Assembly: GCA_028285085.1 (NCBI GenBank)
Contig: JANQQI010000132.1
Span: forward strand, 62,001 to 126,000
Direction of reading: 5' to 3'
Origin: Saprospiraceae bacterium
Lineage (GTDB): Bacteria; Bacteroidota; Bacteroidia; Chitinophagales; Saprospiraceae
DNA length: 64,000 nt
Shown: piece after piece, positions 24,943-34,698 of the stretch
Layout of the letters: each line of letters begins with the position of its first letter
Numbering within the stretch: the first letter of the stretch is position 1
The notes under the pieces: generated by a model
Told to the model about the DNA's origin: nothing
The model's input: the letters and a program-made list of their open reading frames with translations, nothing else
The model's database searches: none
Program-made: the position numbers and the translations under genes

Positions 24943-25995
24943 TTAAATTTTGTTTATTGCTTTAATAATGGGTGTTAAAAATTGAACTTCTTGGCCTTCA
25001 AAGTTTTGGTATTCCTTTTTGAGAGTAAGGCATTTTTCATTATCACCAACCTTTACTTGTTCTTTTTTAACTGGATCGATAAGTTTCATCAAGTTAATAC
25101 CTTTGGGATGTAAACCTGCTAAACTATGATCATCTGCATAAAATATTGGACAGCCTGAATTTCCACCAACAAGTGTCAGGGCACATTCAAAATGTTTTTT
25201 TTGATGGTCTACTCTAAAAATTTTTCCATTTGGAGAGAATTTTAAAGGCAGAGAAAAGCCGTGTCCAAAAGCATAAACAATATCCCCCCTTTTAGGAATT
25301 CGTTTTGGATCAAAGTTTACGTATGTGGGCTCATGACCAGCCAGTTTTTCAACTTTTGGATAGGCCCGTTTGACATTAATTAAAGCCCAATCCTCTCCAT
25401 CCTGATAGAAATATCGTTTTGGGGAAAGTTTAGCTCGTCGGTGTGTAGGTTTCCATATTTGTGATTTGTGAACTACTAGTGCATCTTGAAATTCTCTTAC
25501 ATCTTTTTTTAAAAAATGATGGACAAAATAATAATCTCGGATATCGTAGCCTACATTTATAAATACATGCGCCGCGGAAGCAATCATATTCTCTTTGATG
25601 AAAAATCCAGAACCTCTTGCTAAGGCAGAGCGTTGAAGACCAAATTTTGATTTTTTACAAATACGGTGTCCTCTTCTTCTAGTTTTTTTATATAGTGGTA
25701 AGGAATCGATAATCACCTCATCAGAATAAGGATTATTATAAATATTTTCTCTATGTACAACCATCACGACACTCTTTGCATTTTCAATAATTTCATTAAT
25801 ACTTCGCCTGAGGTGCACATTAGGAATTTGTTCGGTTTTATAACCCTTTATTTCATTCATTAATTGATAAAAATCTTGACGATCATCATCCTTTTTTTCC
25901 TTTTTTGCTAGTTCAGCTTTTTGTAAGCATTTGTGTATAAATCTTTGAGCTGCAAGATTTACTTGTTCATTTCCTTTAAATATTTTCTTTTTCAT
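24943..25995 (-). CDS. Trypsin-fold serine protease, cytoplasmic by sequence
   Basis: A 350-residue protein. About 115 lysine/arginine-rich residues precede a chymotrypsin-fold domain with a complete triad: His143 (IASAAHVF), Asp202 (GEDWALI) and Ser280 (VGGNSGCPIF). The oxyanion-hole GNSG is intact. No signal peptide or PDZ domain is present, unlike secreted or HtrA-type proteases, so it may act in the cytoplasm or be exported another way. Two-gene operon with the 255-residue unknown. The promoter has the CTACC-N6-GGTAG box shared with the heme peroxidase operon. Confidence 0.8.
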   Translation of the reverse strand: MKKKIFKGNEQVNLAAQRFIHKCLQKAELAKKEKKDDDRQDFYQLMNEIKGYKTEQIPNVHLRRSINEIIENAKSVVMVVHRENIYNNPYSDEVIIDSLPLYKKTRRRGHRICKKSKFGLQRSALARGSGFFIKENMIASAAHVFINVGYDIRDYYFVHHFLKKDVREFQDALVVHKSQIWKPTHRRAKLSPKRYFYQDGEDWALINVKRAYPKVEKLAGHEPTYVNFDPKRIPKRGDIVYAFGHGFSLPLKFSPNGKIFRVDHQKKHFECALTLVGGNSGCPIFYADDHSLAGLHPKGINLMKLIDPVKKEQVKVGDNEKCLTLKKEYQNFEGQEVQFLTPIIKAINKI

Positions 25996-26017
25996 GATTG
26001 TAAGTTTGGTTTTAGCT

Positions 26018-26069
26018 TAAAGATAGATGAAGTGAAGAGCCGTTATTGCATTCCTACCAGATATGGTAG
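26018..26069 (-). promoter_or_regulatory. Promoter with response-regulator box, protease operon
   Basis: CTACC-N6-GGTAG (26054-26069) is followed on the minus strand after exactly 28 nt by TATCTTTA (26025-26018), one base off TAnnTTTG. It is the same arrangement as upstream of the heme peroxidase operon. The start codon is about 22 bp further on. Confidence 0.55.
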
Positions 26070-26166
26070 TTAAGTTTTTAGAATCGTTTTAGAGGAGAAA
26101 TACACGTTGAATAGACATTCAAAAAATAGAAGGCATAGCAATTAAAAAGGTATAATTTCACTTCTT

Positions 26167-26385
26167 CACGCTTCATAATTTAGGCACCAATTCTGTATTA
26201 CTTCCGCGATGTCTTCCATCTAAATCTAGATGCTATCATTTAAGTCCACTGCCGTGTATGTCGCTTTAACGTATAGGTCGATCCGATCGAGGAGTGGACT
26301 GGAGATTTTGGTGAGATAGCGCTGCACGACATCAGGGCCGCACACGCAGTCCTTTTCCGAGTGGCTTTAGTAACCGGGTTGCGTT
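26167..26385 (-). pseudogene. Degenerate copy of the comM/yifB 3' end
   Basis: Bases 26182-26262 resemble the end of the intact comM gene (32926-33009), and the following part (26270-26370) closely resembles 33276-33370, including a GTCGATCCGATCGAGGAG run. About 260 bp between these blocks is missing, with the junction at a short CACTT-like repeat present at both edges of the missing part in the intact gene. Frame and zinc-type Cys motif are lost. It lies on the far side of the giant CHAT-NACHT gene from the intact comM. Confidence 0.75.
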
Positions 26386-26445
26386 GCTAAGTTGCCATAT
26401 CACTCTTACAGGTAAAAACCATGAAATTCCGCCTATTCAAAGGAA

Positions 26446-26595
26446 TTAAGGACGATTGGGGATCATGTTCGGAAAGTGTTAGCGAAAGAGATGGGAATTG
26501 ATGAATGAACACTAGCGAAAATTGAGCGAAGGGAGAGGTGGTTTTTTGAAGGGACAAGGGAGAAGGTGGAGTCATTTGTTTTGAAGATAAGCTAG
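26446..26595 (+). pseudogene. Remnant of an XRE-type helix-turn-helix gene
   Basis: One frame reads TIGDHVRKVLAKEMGIDE, stop, TLAKIERRERWFFEG, then REKVESFVLKIS. This fits the pattern of a short XRE DNA-binding domain (IGDHIRK, GIDESTLAKWERGER, lEKVesFL). It is interrupted by TGA at 26506, and the upstream frame is shifted. The rest of 26596-27041 has no recognisable gene and is AT-rich. Confidence 0.5.
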
Positions 26596-27044
26596 AAGTT
26601 TTTCAATGTAGTACTTCTAGCTCATCAGGAGAAAAGGCTATTCTAACTGTTGAATTAAAACTAAGGGTTTAAATAGCCAGAAGAACATATCGTTTGATGA
26701 TTTCCACAATAGACAAATCACGACTATACTTATCTATGAAAAGAATGGTATATCCTCCCATAGGAAAGCCTTAGAAGTCAATTTGCTTTTGCCAAATATT
26801 TTCTTTTGCCACTTTTTCACTAGTATATTAAATACTTGATAGGAGTGAATTTGTTCAATGGTTCCTTCTATGTAAAATATTCCAAAACTAGGATTAGGAA
26901 ATATGTTCTGAAGCTAAACTTTCCTCACTTTTAGTGCTCCTAAGAGACAGAGCCTCGTGAATTCTTTAGATTACACACCTGTAATTGAAATTTAAGATAA
27001 TTATTTATATTTACAATTATTTAAATATAAATTGATTCAATGTG

Positions 27045-30000
27045 ATGTCCAGACCAGTGTTTTTATTTTTCTTTGCTAACGATGAAGAACATAATTTATC
27101 CTTGGGACAGGAATCGGATCAAATTGAAAAAGCACTACAAAAACGAGAAGATGCACAAGAACTAATATTTAATCTAACACCAAATGCTACTTTAGATATA
27201 ATTTGGCATAAAATCAATCGTTTTCAGAACCAAATAGCAATCTTTCATTTCGGTGGACATTCCAACAATCAAACACTAAAATTAGTTGAGACCTCTTTGA
27301 AAGGAAAAAGTTTGGCTGCAGTTCTTGGGCTAGAGCAAAATCTTCAGCTAGTATTCCTAAATGGGTGCTCTAATTCGGAACAAGTCGCATTACTTTTTGA
27401 GAAAGGTATTCCTGCTGTCATAGCTACATCTGCTCCGATTAACGATCATAGAGCTATTCAATTAGCTACAGAGTTTTATACTGCCCTAAGCATTGGTAGG
27501 ACCATTAAGGACGCTTTTACAGTGGCAGCAGCGCATGTCAATAATGAAGAAAAGGAAGTGCTAGTCGAAATTAGAGGATTGAGAGACGAAAGACAGAATA
27601 AAGAATTTGAATGGGGCTTATATGTAAATAAGAAAGAGGCACTAAATTGGAAGATTACAGATGCACCAAATCTTATTTCCAAAGAATTAAAAGAAACTCT
27701 GCTAAAAAATTCCAAAGAATATTTCGACAAATTAATGAAAGGGCGGTTTTTGCATCTTAAAATTTCTGACCTTATTCGTACCGAATTAAAAACAGATTTC
27801 ATTGATATAGAAGTACAAATTAAAGATTCGAAAGAAGCCCTACCTTTGACTAAAATGCTCCAAGAGCTTTGGAAAAGAGATTCTCCACATACCGTATTAT
27901 TAGGAGAAGGCGGTATGGGAAAGACCGTTTCTGTTATTCGATTATGGCAGCATTTTCTACAAAAAAAAGAACCCAATACACCTATTCCTATCTTTATATC
28001 ACTTAATGAATATAATAGCAAAGACAAAAAGGATTCCGAAGACTTTATTAAAAAAACAATTGCCAAGAATTATTTATTAAAGTCAAAATTAAGTTTAGCA
28101 GAAGAAAAACAAATTTTTCAATCACCCCTACGAAAACAAAATGATCTGAAAGAGTATTTGCCGTCTATACTTCTTTTTCTCGATGGATTTAACGAATTAA
28201 AAACGGAAAACGACCAACTTTTGCTTGAACTCAAAGCCCTGTCAGAGGCATCAAATGGTATCCAATTTGTTGTTACTTCCCGGTATGATATTGGAACTTT
28301 CTCTTGGGCACATTCTTTTCACAAAACAAAATTAATTCCTTTATCGAGGGAAAAAATTAAACAATACCTTTCTAAAATTTCGAAAAAAAGAAACACTCAA
28401 ATCCTATATCCTGACAATGATCAGTTAGTGAAACTTTTTGCTAATCCTATGATGCTTACAATTTATGCCGACACTAGCGAATACCTCAAAAAGTACGCTG
28501 ATGATATTCGTTTTGACTTTAAGAATCAAATTACATCCTATAGTGAATTGATGTGGAATTTCATAGAAGTCCAAGTCGTAAAACATTTTGTTAAAGCAGA
28601 GCCAAATGAGCAAGAAGGAGTAAGATATATTTTTTTATTACGGCATTTATTATCCTATCTAGGATGGCGAATGGAAAAAATGGAGCATTATGACTTCAGT
28701 GACGAAGAACTAGAAAGAATACTTATAGCTGCATGTCAAAAATTCTATGACCCTGATTTTATTCTTACATATCCTATCTTTCGTAAGTATTTTAGAACAC
28801 TTGATTTAGGGCAGAAAAGAGACTTTATAGAGGAGGGAGAAAGAGTTGAAAAATTGAAAGAATATTTATGCAATGAGCTTATGTTAATGGTTCAAGAAGG
28901 CGAAAATTATCGATTCTTGCATCAGCATTTCCGAGATTTTTTTTCTGCGCGCTACATATTACAAGAAGTTAAACAAGCATTGAAAACAGGAAAAATTCCC
29001 CAACTGTTAAAAAAAAGAGTTATTCCAAAGGAGGTTCAAAGAATAATGGGTGAAATTGAGGGAGAGCATTATAATAAACCCTTATTTTCAGAAACAGAAG
29101 AAAAATGGAGTACAGATCATTATGAGGAGACTATTCTCTCTTCAATGTTGGAAAGATTCAGAGGAGAGTTTGATGAAGAAAAAATAGGATTATCTATTTG
29201 GAATATTATTCATGTTTGGAATCTCGTTAGAGGTGACTTAGCTGGAATTAATTTGTCTAATTTATATTTAAAGAATATCAATTTCAATCACAAGAAATTT
29301 TATAAAAAATTTAACACACATTACCTATCTACTAATTTTAGTAATTCTGTTTTATCTACTAATCAATTTTTTCATCAAGGTTCAACAGGAAGTTTGATCC
29401 AATTAATAGCTTTCTCACCAGATGGTAGTAATGTCGCTTCTGGTGCAGAGGATATAAAAATATGGGATTTAGATACTGGTAATTGCCTAAAGACCTTTAA
29501 AATTGATGGTGGTGTTAGTTCTATGTGCTATTCAAATGATGGATTAAGGATTTTATCTGGTTCAAAAAAGGGAAGTGTACAAGAATGGTCAATAGAAACA
29601 GAAAAAAAACTTTTTAATAAAATCCATCAATATGATAAACGAGTGGTTAGTGTATGTTATAACCCTAATGGAGAGAAACTACTCTCATGCGCTTATCAGA
29701 CTATAAAAGAATGGGATATTAAGTCTGGAAAACATATCAATACTATAAAAGAAGAATATTCTGATAAAAAATTCAAATCTGCGACCTATCACCCTGTAGA
29801 AAATCATATAGTAGGTCTTTTTTCTAAATATTACGAAGTTATAGTATGGGATTGTGAAACAAATGATAAAATAAGATGGATTAATACAAATTTTTCGGGC
29901 TCTTCAATAGATAAAAATAGCTTAGTTTGTAGTCCCGATGGAGAAAAAGTAATTTTTGGAGAACCCAAAAAGTATGAAAGAGGATGTAATATACAAGAGT

Positions 30001-32819
30001 GGTCGTTAAAAGAAGAAAAGCTTTTAAGGCTATATGTTGGCCATCGTTCTTCTATAAATAGCGTAAAATATAATGAAGAAGGCACAAAAATAATCTCTGG
30101 CTCAAAAGATGGTGTTATAAAAGTATGGTCCACGAGAGATGGAAAATGCCTTCAAACATTCCATGCAGAGAAAGTGCATATGTGGAGGGCATATGATGTG
30201 GACTTTAGTAAAGATGGGCGAAAAGTCGTTGCAGCTTCTGGATTGAATATCGAACAATGGTTAATTAAAACAGGGGAGCGGCAAAATTTAATAAAAGGTT
30301 ATTACGAAGTAATCACCCATAGTGTTTTTAATAATGATAATTCAAACATACTTTTTGCACATTATAATGGAACGATTAAGCAATGGAATTTTGAACAACA
30401 AAAATGTGTAAACACAATATTTGGTAAAGATAAAGAACTAATTTACTTCAATACTTTAGAATTTGATCATGTACTTTTAAGGGTTTATATGGATGGTGAA
30501 GTCAACTTTCTGGACTGTTCAATGAGAATTGGAGAGATAGGAAGAGATAGAAGTATTTTTTTAGGAAATGGAACACATTTTTCTAGCGCAGTTGTGAATG
30601 CGAAGTCCAAAAAAATACTCTTTAAAGGATCTAAACGTAATATCTTAAAGGAATATTCATTAAAAACAGGTGAGTTATTGAATTCATTCCATTGCGAAGA
30701 TGATATTAAAGGGTTTAGATATTCACATGATGGAGCAAAGGTATATTCTTCTGATCTGGTAGAAGGTGTACTTCAATGGGACTGTAAATACAAAGACAAA
30801 AAAGTGGTTATACCTACAAGGAAGTATGATGATTTAATAATTCACCCTAAAAAAGAACAATTATGGATTTTAAATAATAATAAGCTTGAAATATGGGATA
30901 TGCAATCTTGGAAAAGAATCCCATTTAAATTTGATGAAAAGGTTGACGCATTAGCATTCCATCCTTTTGAAAATAAATTTATTACTTCTTCCGAATGGAA
31001 GAAAAAAACTAAAGGAAATAGTTGGTTTAGCACATCACCTAATTCAGTGATTAAGGAGTGGTCACTAGAAAATGGTTTATGTAGCCAACTTATTAAAATT
31101 TACACTGGAAGTTACTATAACCCAACTATTACTTACTCATTGGACGGAAAACGAATTCTGAGACATGATACTTATTCACGTACTGCTACCCTTTGCTCAA
31201 AAGAGGGAGGTAATGTGGAGTTTAATAATTATATCGGTATGTTAATTCATGGTTGCAATTTTATTCCAGTCAATGAGCAAAGCAACAATGATGAAGAGGA
31301 AAAGGACGAAATGATTGAATATGGGGCAATATTTAACTATGGAAATGAAGTGAATTGGAAAAATTTGATTCAATTTTCAAAAAAAGAAATAGTAGACTTT
31401 AAGTCGAAAACAGAACAAGAATACCAAAAGTTAATTGAACAAGGAAAACAGCATTTTCAAAAAAGAAATTATCTAGCTGCGAAAGATAAATTTGAAAGAG
31501 TTTTTATTTTGAATCCTGCAGATGAGAGAAATTTAGAGTATTTAAGCAGAAGTGTTATTAACCATGTTGAGATATCGTGGTTTAAATTTGCAAGGACAGA
31601 AGTAGGATCTTTTTTGATATGGTCGGCTTTTTCAATTCTTTATTTATTTTCAAAAGAAAAAGATAAGCATTTCAAGGTAGGAATGAAGGAAATCAGGGAC
31701 GGGGTAATGTCTATGGAGTTAAGGAGTAAATCTAAAGGGGAAGGAGTGTTTAAAGTTTTCGCTGATTGTTCAAATGATGTTTTTGGGTTGTTTTTAGAAA
31801 AAATTGGAGATACTTATTTAGAAAAATTTGATTTTCAAAAATATTTTAATTCTGTAAGATATTTAAGGGAAGCAAAAGAATACTATCAATTTGCCAATAC
31901 ATATTTTCTAGTAAGTCAGCGTTCTTGCCAAGAAAAAATAAAACTTGTTAATAGCCAGCAGTTAAAATTAATTGAGGCTAATATGTCAAAATTTTGGAAG
32001 ACACTTTTTTTCTTTTCTTCTTTCTGTCTCATCCTTTCTTTATTTTACTTCTTCGTCAGTCTTGAGCTAACTTTTTGGAGTACAATTATTTTAATTCCTT
32101 CGCTAACGTTTTTAATTATTAAAACCCCTTCTGACTACTTTGAATTAAATTGGAATTGGGCTAATCGAATGATAAGTAATACACTAAAAACTAAAAATGC
32201 TATTTCTGCTGAACTATCAATGAGCCTTCTTGAAGATATAGCAAATCACCTAGATAAAGAAAGAGCTGAAGCTTTTTATTGGAAATTAGGTGATCAAATG
32301 ATGCTTGATCGCGAATATGTAAAAGCAAATAAATTTTATAGGCAGTCTGAATCGTATTTTGACAAATGGAAAACAAGGAAAATCAAATGCTCTTATCGAA
32401 TGTTCGAAATAGAGAGTGCTTTCAATAATATCTTATCTGGCTTAGTGAGTCCTATTTGTATACCTTTTCTTCTAGGTTTATCTTTGATTGTTTTTCACTT
32501 CTGGGGTATAGAAATAAGTTTCCAATACATAGACAAAAATGACATAATTCCAATTGGAAAATCTTTGTTGAGTACACTTATATATGGAATAGGCATTATC
32601 AGTTTAATATCAATTCCTATATCAATTCTATCCTTAATTATTATTTTCATTTCAACCTTAGGTAGCCGTACTTTAAGGAAAATAATAATAAAAAGAAAAA
32701 ATGTAGTTTTTTCATTATTATGTACTATAGTTTTATTTTGTATTCCTTTTTGGCATTTTTTCGGTACTCATGCAATTGATTTTTGTAATCAAATCCGACT
32801 TTTTATATTTCAAGATTGA
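27045..32819 (+). CDS. CHAT-NACHT-WD40-TPR-membrane protein, candidate NLR-like defence factor
   Basis: A giant protein of about 1924 residues (ATG 27045; a GTG three bases earlier is possible). Order: CHAT caspase-like protease (about 5-170) with catalytic His73 (FHFGGHSN) and Cys109 (LNGCSN); linker; NACHT ATPase (about 280-700) with Walker A GEGGMGKT (288-295), Walker B LLFLDGFNE (377-385) and a TSRYD sensor motif (412-416); a WD40 array (about 785-1390, e.g. SPDGSNVASG, IKIWDLDTG); a TPR pair (about 1455-1500); and four or five membrane helices near the C-terminus (about 1655-1695, 1797-1815, 1840-1875, 1885-1905). This is the STAND plan: sensor repeats, oligomerising switch, protease effector. 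The gene is single, much more AT-rich than comM next door, and bordered by gene relics, so it was probably acquired. A defence role is inferred. Confidence 0.85.
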   Translation: MSRPVFLFFFANDEEHNLSLGQESDQIEKALQKREDAQELIFNLTPNATLDIIWHKINRFQNQIAIFHFGGHSNNQTLKLVETSLKGKSLAAVLGLEQNLQLVFLNGCSNSEQVALLFEKGIPAVIATSAPINDHRAIQLATEFYTALSIGRTIKDAFTVAAAHVNNEEKEVLVEIRGLRDERQNKEFEWGLYVNKKEALNWKITDAPNLISKELKETLLKNSKEYFDKLMKGRFLHLKISDLIRTELKTDFIDIEVQIKDSKEALPLTKMLQELWKRDSPHTVLLGEGGMGKTVSVIRLWQHFLQKKEPNTPIPIFISLNEYNSKDKKDSEDFIKKTIAKNYLLKSKLSLAEEKQIFQSPLRKQNDLKEYLPSILLFLDGFNELKTENDQLLLELKALSEASNGIQFVVTSRYDIGTFSWAHSFHKTKLIPLSREKIKQYLSKISKKRNTQILYPDNDQLVKLFANPMMLTIYADTSEYLKKYADDIRFDFKNQITSYSELMWNFIEVQVVKHFVKAEPNEQEGVRYIFLLRHLLSYLGWRMEKMEHYDFSDEELERILIAACQKFYDPDFILTYPIFRKYFRTLDLGQKRDFIEEGERVEKLKEYLCNELMLMVQEGENYRFLHQHFRDFFSARYILQEVKQALKTGKIPQLLKKRVIPKEVQRIMGEIEGEHYNKPLFSETEEKWSTDHYEETILSSMLERFRGEFDEEKIGLSIWNIIHVWNLVRGDLAGINLSNLYLKNINFNHKKFYKKFNTHYLSTNFSNSVLSTNQFFHQGSTGSLIQLIAFSPDGSNVASGAEDIKIWDLDTGNCLKTFKIDGGVSSMCYSNDGLRILSGSKKGSVQEWSIETEKKLFNKIHQYDKRVVSVCYNPNGEKLLSCAYQTIKEWDIKSGKHINTIKEEYSDKKFKSATYHPVENHIVGLFSKYYEVIVWDCETNDKIRWINTNFSGSSIDKNSLVCSPDGEKVIFGEPKKYERGCNIQEWSLKEEKLLRLYVGHRSSINSVKYNEEGTKIISGSKDGVIKVWSTRDGKCLQTFHAEKVHMWRAYDVDFSKDGRKVVAASGLNIEQWLIKTGERQNLIKGYYEVITHSVFNNDNSNILFAHYNGTIKQWNFEQQKCVNTIFGKDKELIYFNTLEFDHVLLRVYMDGEVNFLDCSMRIGEIGRDRSIFLGNGTHFSSAVVNAKSKKILFKGSKRNILKEYSLKTGELLNSFHCEDDIKGFRYSHDGAKVYSSDLVEGVLQWDCKYKDKKVVIPTRKYDDLIIHPKKEQLWILNNNKLEIWDMQSWKRIPFKFDEKVDALAFHPFENKFITSSEWKKKTKGNSWFSTSPNSVIKEWSLENGLCSQLIKIYTGSYYNPTITYSLDGKRILRHDTYSRTATLCSKEGGNVEFNNYIGMLIHGCNFIPVNEQSNNDEEEKDEMIEYGAIFNYGNEVNWKNLIQFSKKEIVDFKSKTEQEYQKLIEQGKQHFQKRNYLAAKDKFERVFILNPADERNLEYLSRSVINHVEISWFKFARTEVGSFLIWSAFSILYLFSKEKDKHFKVGMKEIRDGVMSMELRSKSKGEGVFKVFADCSNDVFGLFLEKIGDTYLEKFDFQKYFNSVRYLREAKEYYQFANTYFLVSQRSCQEKIKLVNSQQLKLIEANMSKFWKTLFFFSSFCLILSLFYFFVSLELTFWSTIILIPSLTFLIIKTPSDYFELNWNWANRMISNTLKTKNAISAELSMSLLEDIANHLDKERAEAFYWKLGDQMMLDREYVKANKFYRQSESYFDKWKTRKIKCSYRMFEIESAFNNILSGLVSPICIPFLLGLSLIVFHFWGIEISFQYIDKNDIIPIGKSLLSTLIYGIGIISLISIPISILSLIIIFISTLGSRTLRKIIIKRKNVVFSLLCTIVLFCIPFWHFFGTHAIDFCNQIRLFIFQD

Positions 32820-32900
32820 TTTAATATAAGAAGTTTAATATCCTTTCAAGATTGTATATTCCACTTTTGCATTCTAAAAGTAAATGTTTTGCGGAGTCTT

Positions 32901-34457
32901 TCACCCCGCCCACCCCTCTCTATCCAAGCTCCGATACTGTATCGCCTCCGCGATGTGCTCAATCTTAATTTCGGCACTACCGCTTAAGTCCGCAGCGGTG
33001 CGCGCCACTTTGAGGATGCGATCGTAGGCGCGCGCCGAAAGTCGTAGTTTCTCCATCGCTTTTTTGAGCAGGAGAATCCCGGCTTGGTTGAGCGTGCATA
33101 CTTCGCGGACCATCCGGCTCGGCATCTGGGCATTACAATAGATGCCCTGCAAATCTTTGAAACGCTCGGCTTGCATCTCGCGAGCCTTGACAACGCGCTC
33201 GGCGATCTCGGCACTGCTGACCTGCGGTCGCTCGAAGCTGGATAATTCATCCAGCGAGACGGGTGTCACTTCGACGTGTAGGTCGATCCGATCGAGGAGG
33301 GGGCCGGAGATTTTATTGAGATAGCGCTGCACCACGCCGGGGCCACACACGCAGTCCTTTTCGGGATGGTTGTAGTAGCCGCAGGGGCAGGGATTCATCG
33401 ACGCGATGAGCATAAAATTGGCAGGGTAGTCCACCGTGACTCTGGCGCGTGAGATCGTCACGCGGCGCTGCTCCATCGGCTGGCGCAAGACCTCCAGCAC
33501 CGCTCGCTTGAATTCCGGTAACTCATCTAGAAAGAGTACCCCGTTGTGCGCCAACGAAATCTCTCCCGGTTGTGGATTAGAGCCTCCGCCGACCAAGGCG
33601 ACATCGCTTACCGTGTGATGAGGGGCTCGGAACGGACGCGTCGCCATCAGGGATGCATCGCTGGGCAACGCTCCCGACACTGAGTAAATCTTGGTCGTTT
33701 CGAGGGCTTCGCGTAAATTCAATGGTGGTAGAATGGTGGGTAAACGGCGAGCTAGCATCGTTTTTCCCGCGCCGGGCGGGCCGATGAGAATGACATTGTG
33801 GCCGCCCGCCGCTGCGATTTCCAGCGCGCGTTTGATATTTTCTTGGCCTTTCACATCCGAAAAGTCGTAATCGTATTGATTTTGCTCGTAGTAGAAAATC
33901 TCGCGCGTATCAACAGCCGTGGCTTGCAGATTAGATTGGCCATCGAAAAAATCTACGGCTTCGCGAAGATTCTCGATGCCGTAAACCTCTAGGTCATTCA
34001 CAATCGCCGCTTCGCGCGCATTGGCTTTGGGCAAGATCAATCCTTTGTAGCCTTCTTTGCGAGCTTGGATAGCAATCGGCAATGCCCCTTTGATCGGGCG
34101 TAGCCCGCCATCAAGTGATAGCTCTCCCATCATTAGGTACTGGCCGATTTGTTCGGACGCTATCTGTTGGGTAGCGGCCAGCAATCCCAATGCAATTGGT
34201 AAATCATAGGCCGAGCCTTCTTTGCGAATATCGGCAGGGGCGAGGTTAACGACAAGCTTCATCCGTGGTACCCGTAGCCCTATATTTTTAATCGCCGCTT
34301 CGATGCGCTGGAAGCCTTCCCGAACGGCGTTATCGGGTAGCCCCACCAAAAAGTAATAATTCTTTCCGGCAGCTACGGTGCCTCCGGCATTCACTTCAAT
34401 AGTAATCGTACGGGCGTCTACCCCCTGTACTGCACTTGCAAACGTTTTGATCAACAT
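32901..34457 (-). CDS. comM: ComM/YifB family Mg-chelatase-like AAA ATPase
   Basis: A 518-residue AAA+ protein. N-terminal Lon-like domain (about 1-175), AAA core with Walker A GPPGAGKT (226-233), Walker B LFLDELPEF, and the cysteine-rich insert [20 protein letters not shown], then the C-terminal chelatase-like lid. Family members (ComM) are hexameric helicases that help branch migration of DNA taken up in natural transformation. Full length and apparently intact. A decayed copy of its 3' end lies 6.5 kb away beyond the CHAT-NACHT gene. comM is a known insertion site for islands in other bacteria. Confidence 0.9.
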   Translation of the reverse strand: MLIKTFASAVQGVDARTITIEVNAGGTVAAGKNYYFLVGLPDNAVREGFQRIEAAIKNIGLRVPRMKLVVNLAPADIRKEGSAYDLPIALGLLAATQQIASEQIGQYLMMGELSLDGGLRPIKGALPIAIQARKEGYKGLILPKANAREAAIVNDLEVYGIENLREAVDFFDGQSNLQATAVDTREIFYYEQNQYDYDFSDVKGQENIKRALEIAAAGGHNVILIGPPGAGKTMLARRLPTILPPLNLREALETTKIYSVSGALPSDASLMATRPFRAPHHTVSDVALVGGGSNPQPGEISLAHNGVLFLDELPEFKRAVLEVLRQPMEQRRVTISRARVTVDYPANFMLIASMNPCPCGYYNHPEKDCVCGPGVVQRYLNKISGPLLDRIDLHVEVTPVSLDELSSFERPQVSSAEIAERVVKAREMQAERFKDLQGIYCNAQMPSRMVREVCTLNQAGILLLKKAMEKLRLSARAYDRILKVARTAADLSGSAEIKIEHIAEAIQYRSLDREGWAG

Positions 34458-34641
34458 GTTTCTTTATCTCAATTTTTAGAAAAGACGACGACACGCGTAC
34501 ATCTTCTCTATCTATAGATTCCGGAGAAGGCCAAATTCCATAAATTCACCCAACTTTTTTTGAAAAAAAGTGAAAAAACAGTGTTTTTACGACAAAAAGA
34601 TGGAGCCGGCGCCCAAAAACGGGGTTGCAAACACAAAAATT

Positions 34642-34672
34642 GGGGCTACCTCACGCTATGAGAAGTAGCCCC
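34642..34672 (-). terminator. Intrinsic terminator of the T9SS protein gene
   Basis: GGGGCTAC (34642-34649) pairs with GTAGCCCC (34665-34672). On the minus strand the stem is followed by AATTTTTGTG, so it fits a rho-independent terminator about 27 bp after the stop at 34699. The remaining bases to the comM start at 34457 hold only A/T runs. Confidence 0.75.
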
Positions 34673-34698
34673 TATGTTGATCTATCATCTATGATGTC

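Noticed and set aside
26387-26575. Minus-strand frame in the relic zone
   Set aside because: It is the reverse of the XRE-like relic; Pro/Ser/Leu-rich shadow.
27476-28066. 196-codon minus-strand frame opposite the CHAT-NACHT gene
   Set aside because: It mirrors the CHAT/NACHT coding region, is Ser/Phe-rich and has no recognisable domain.
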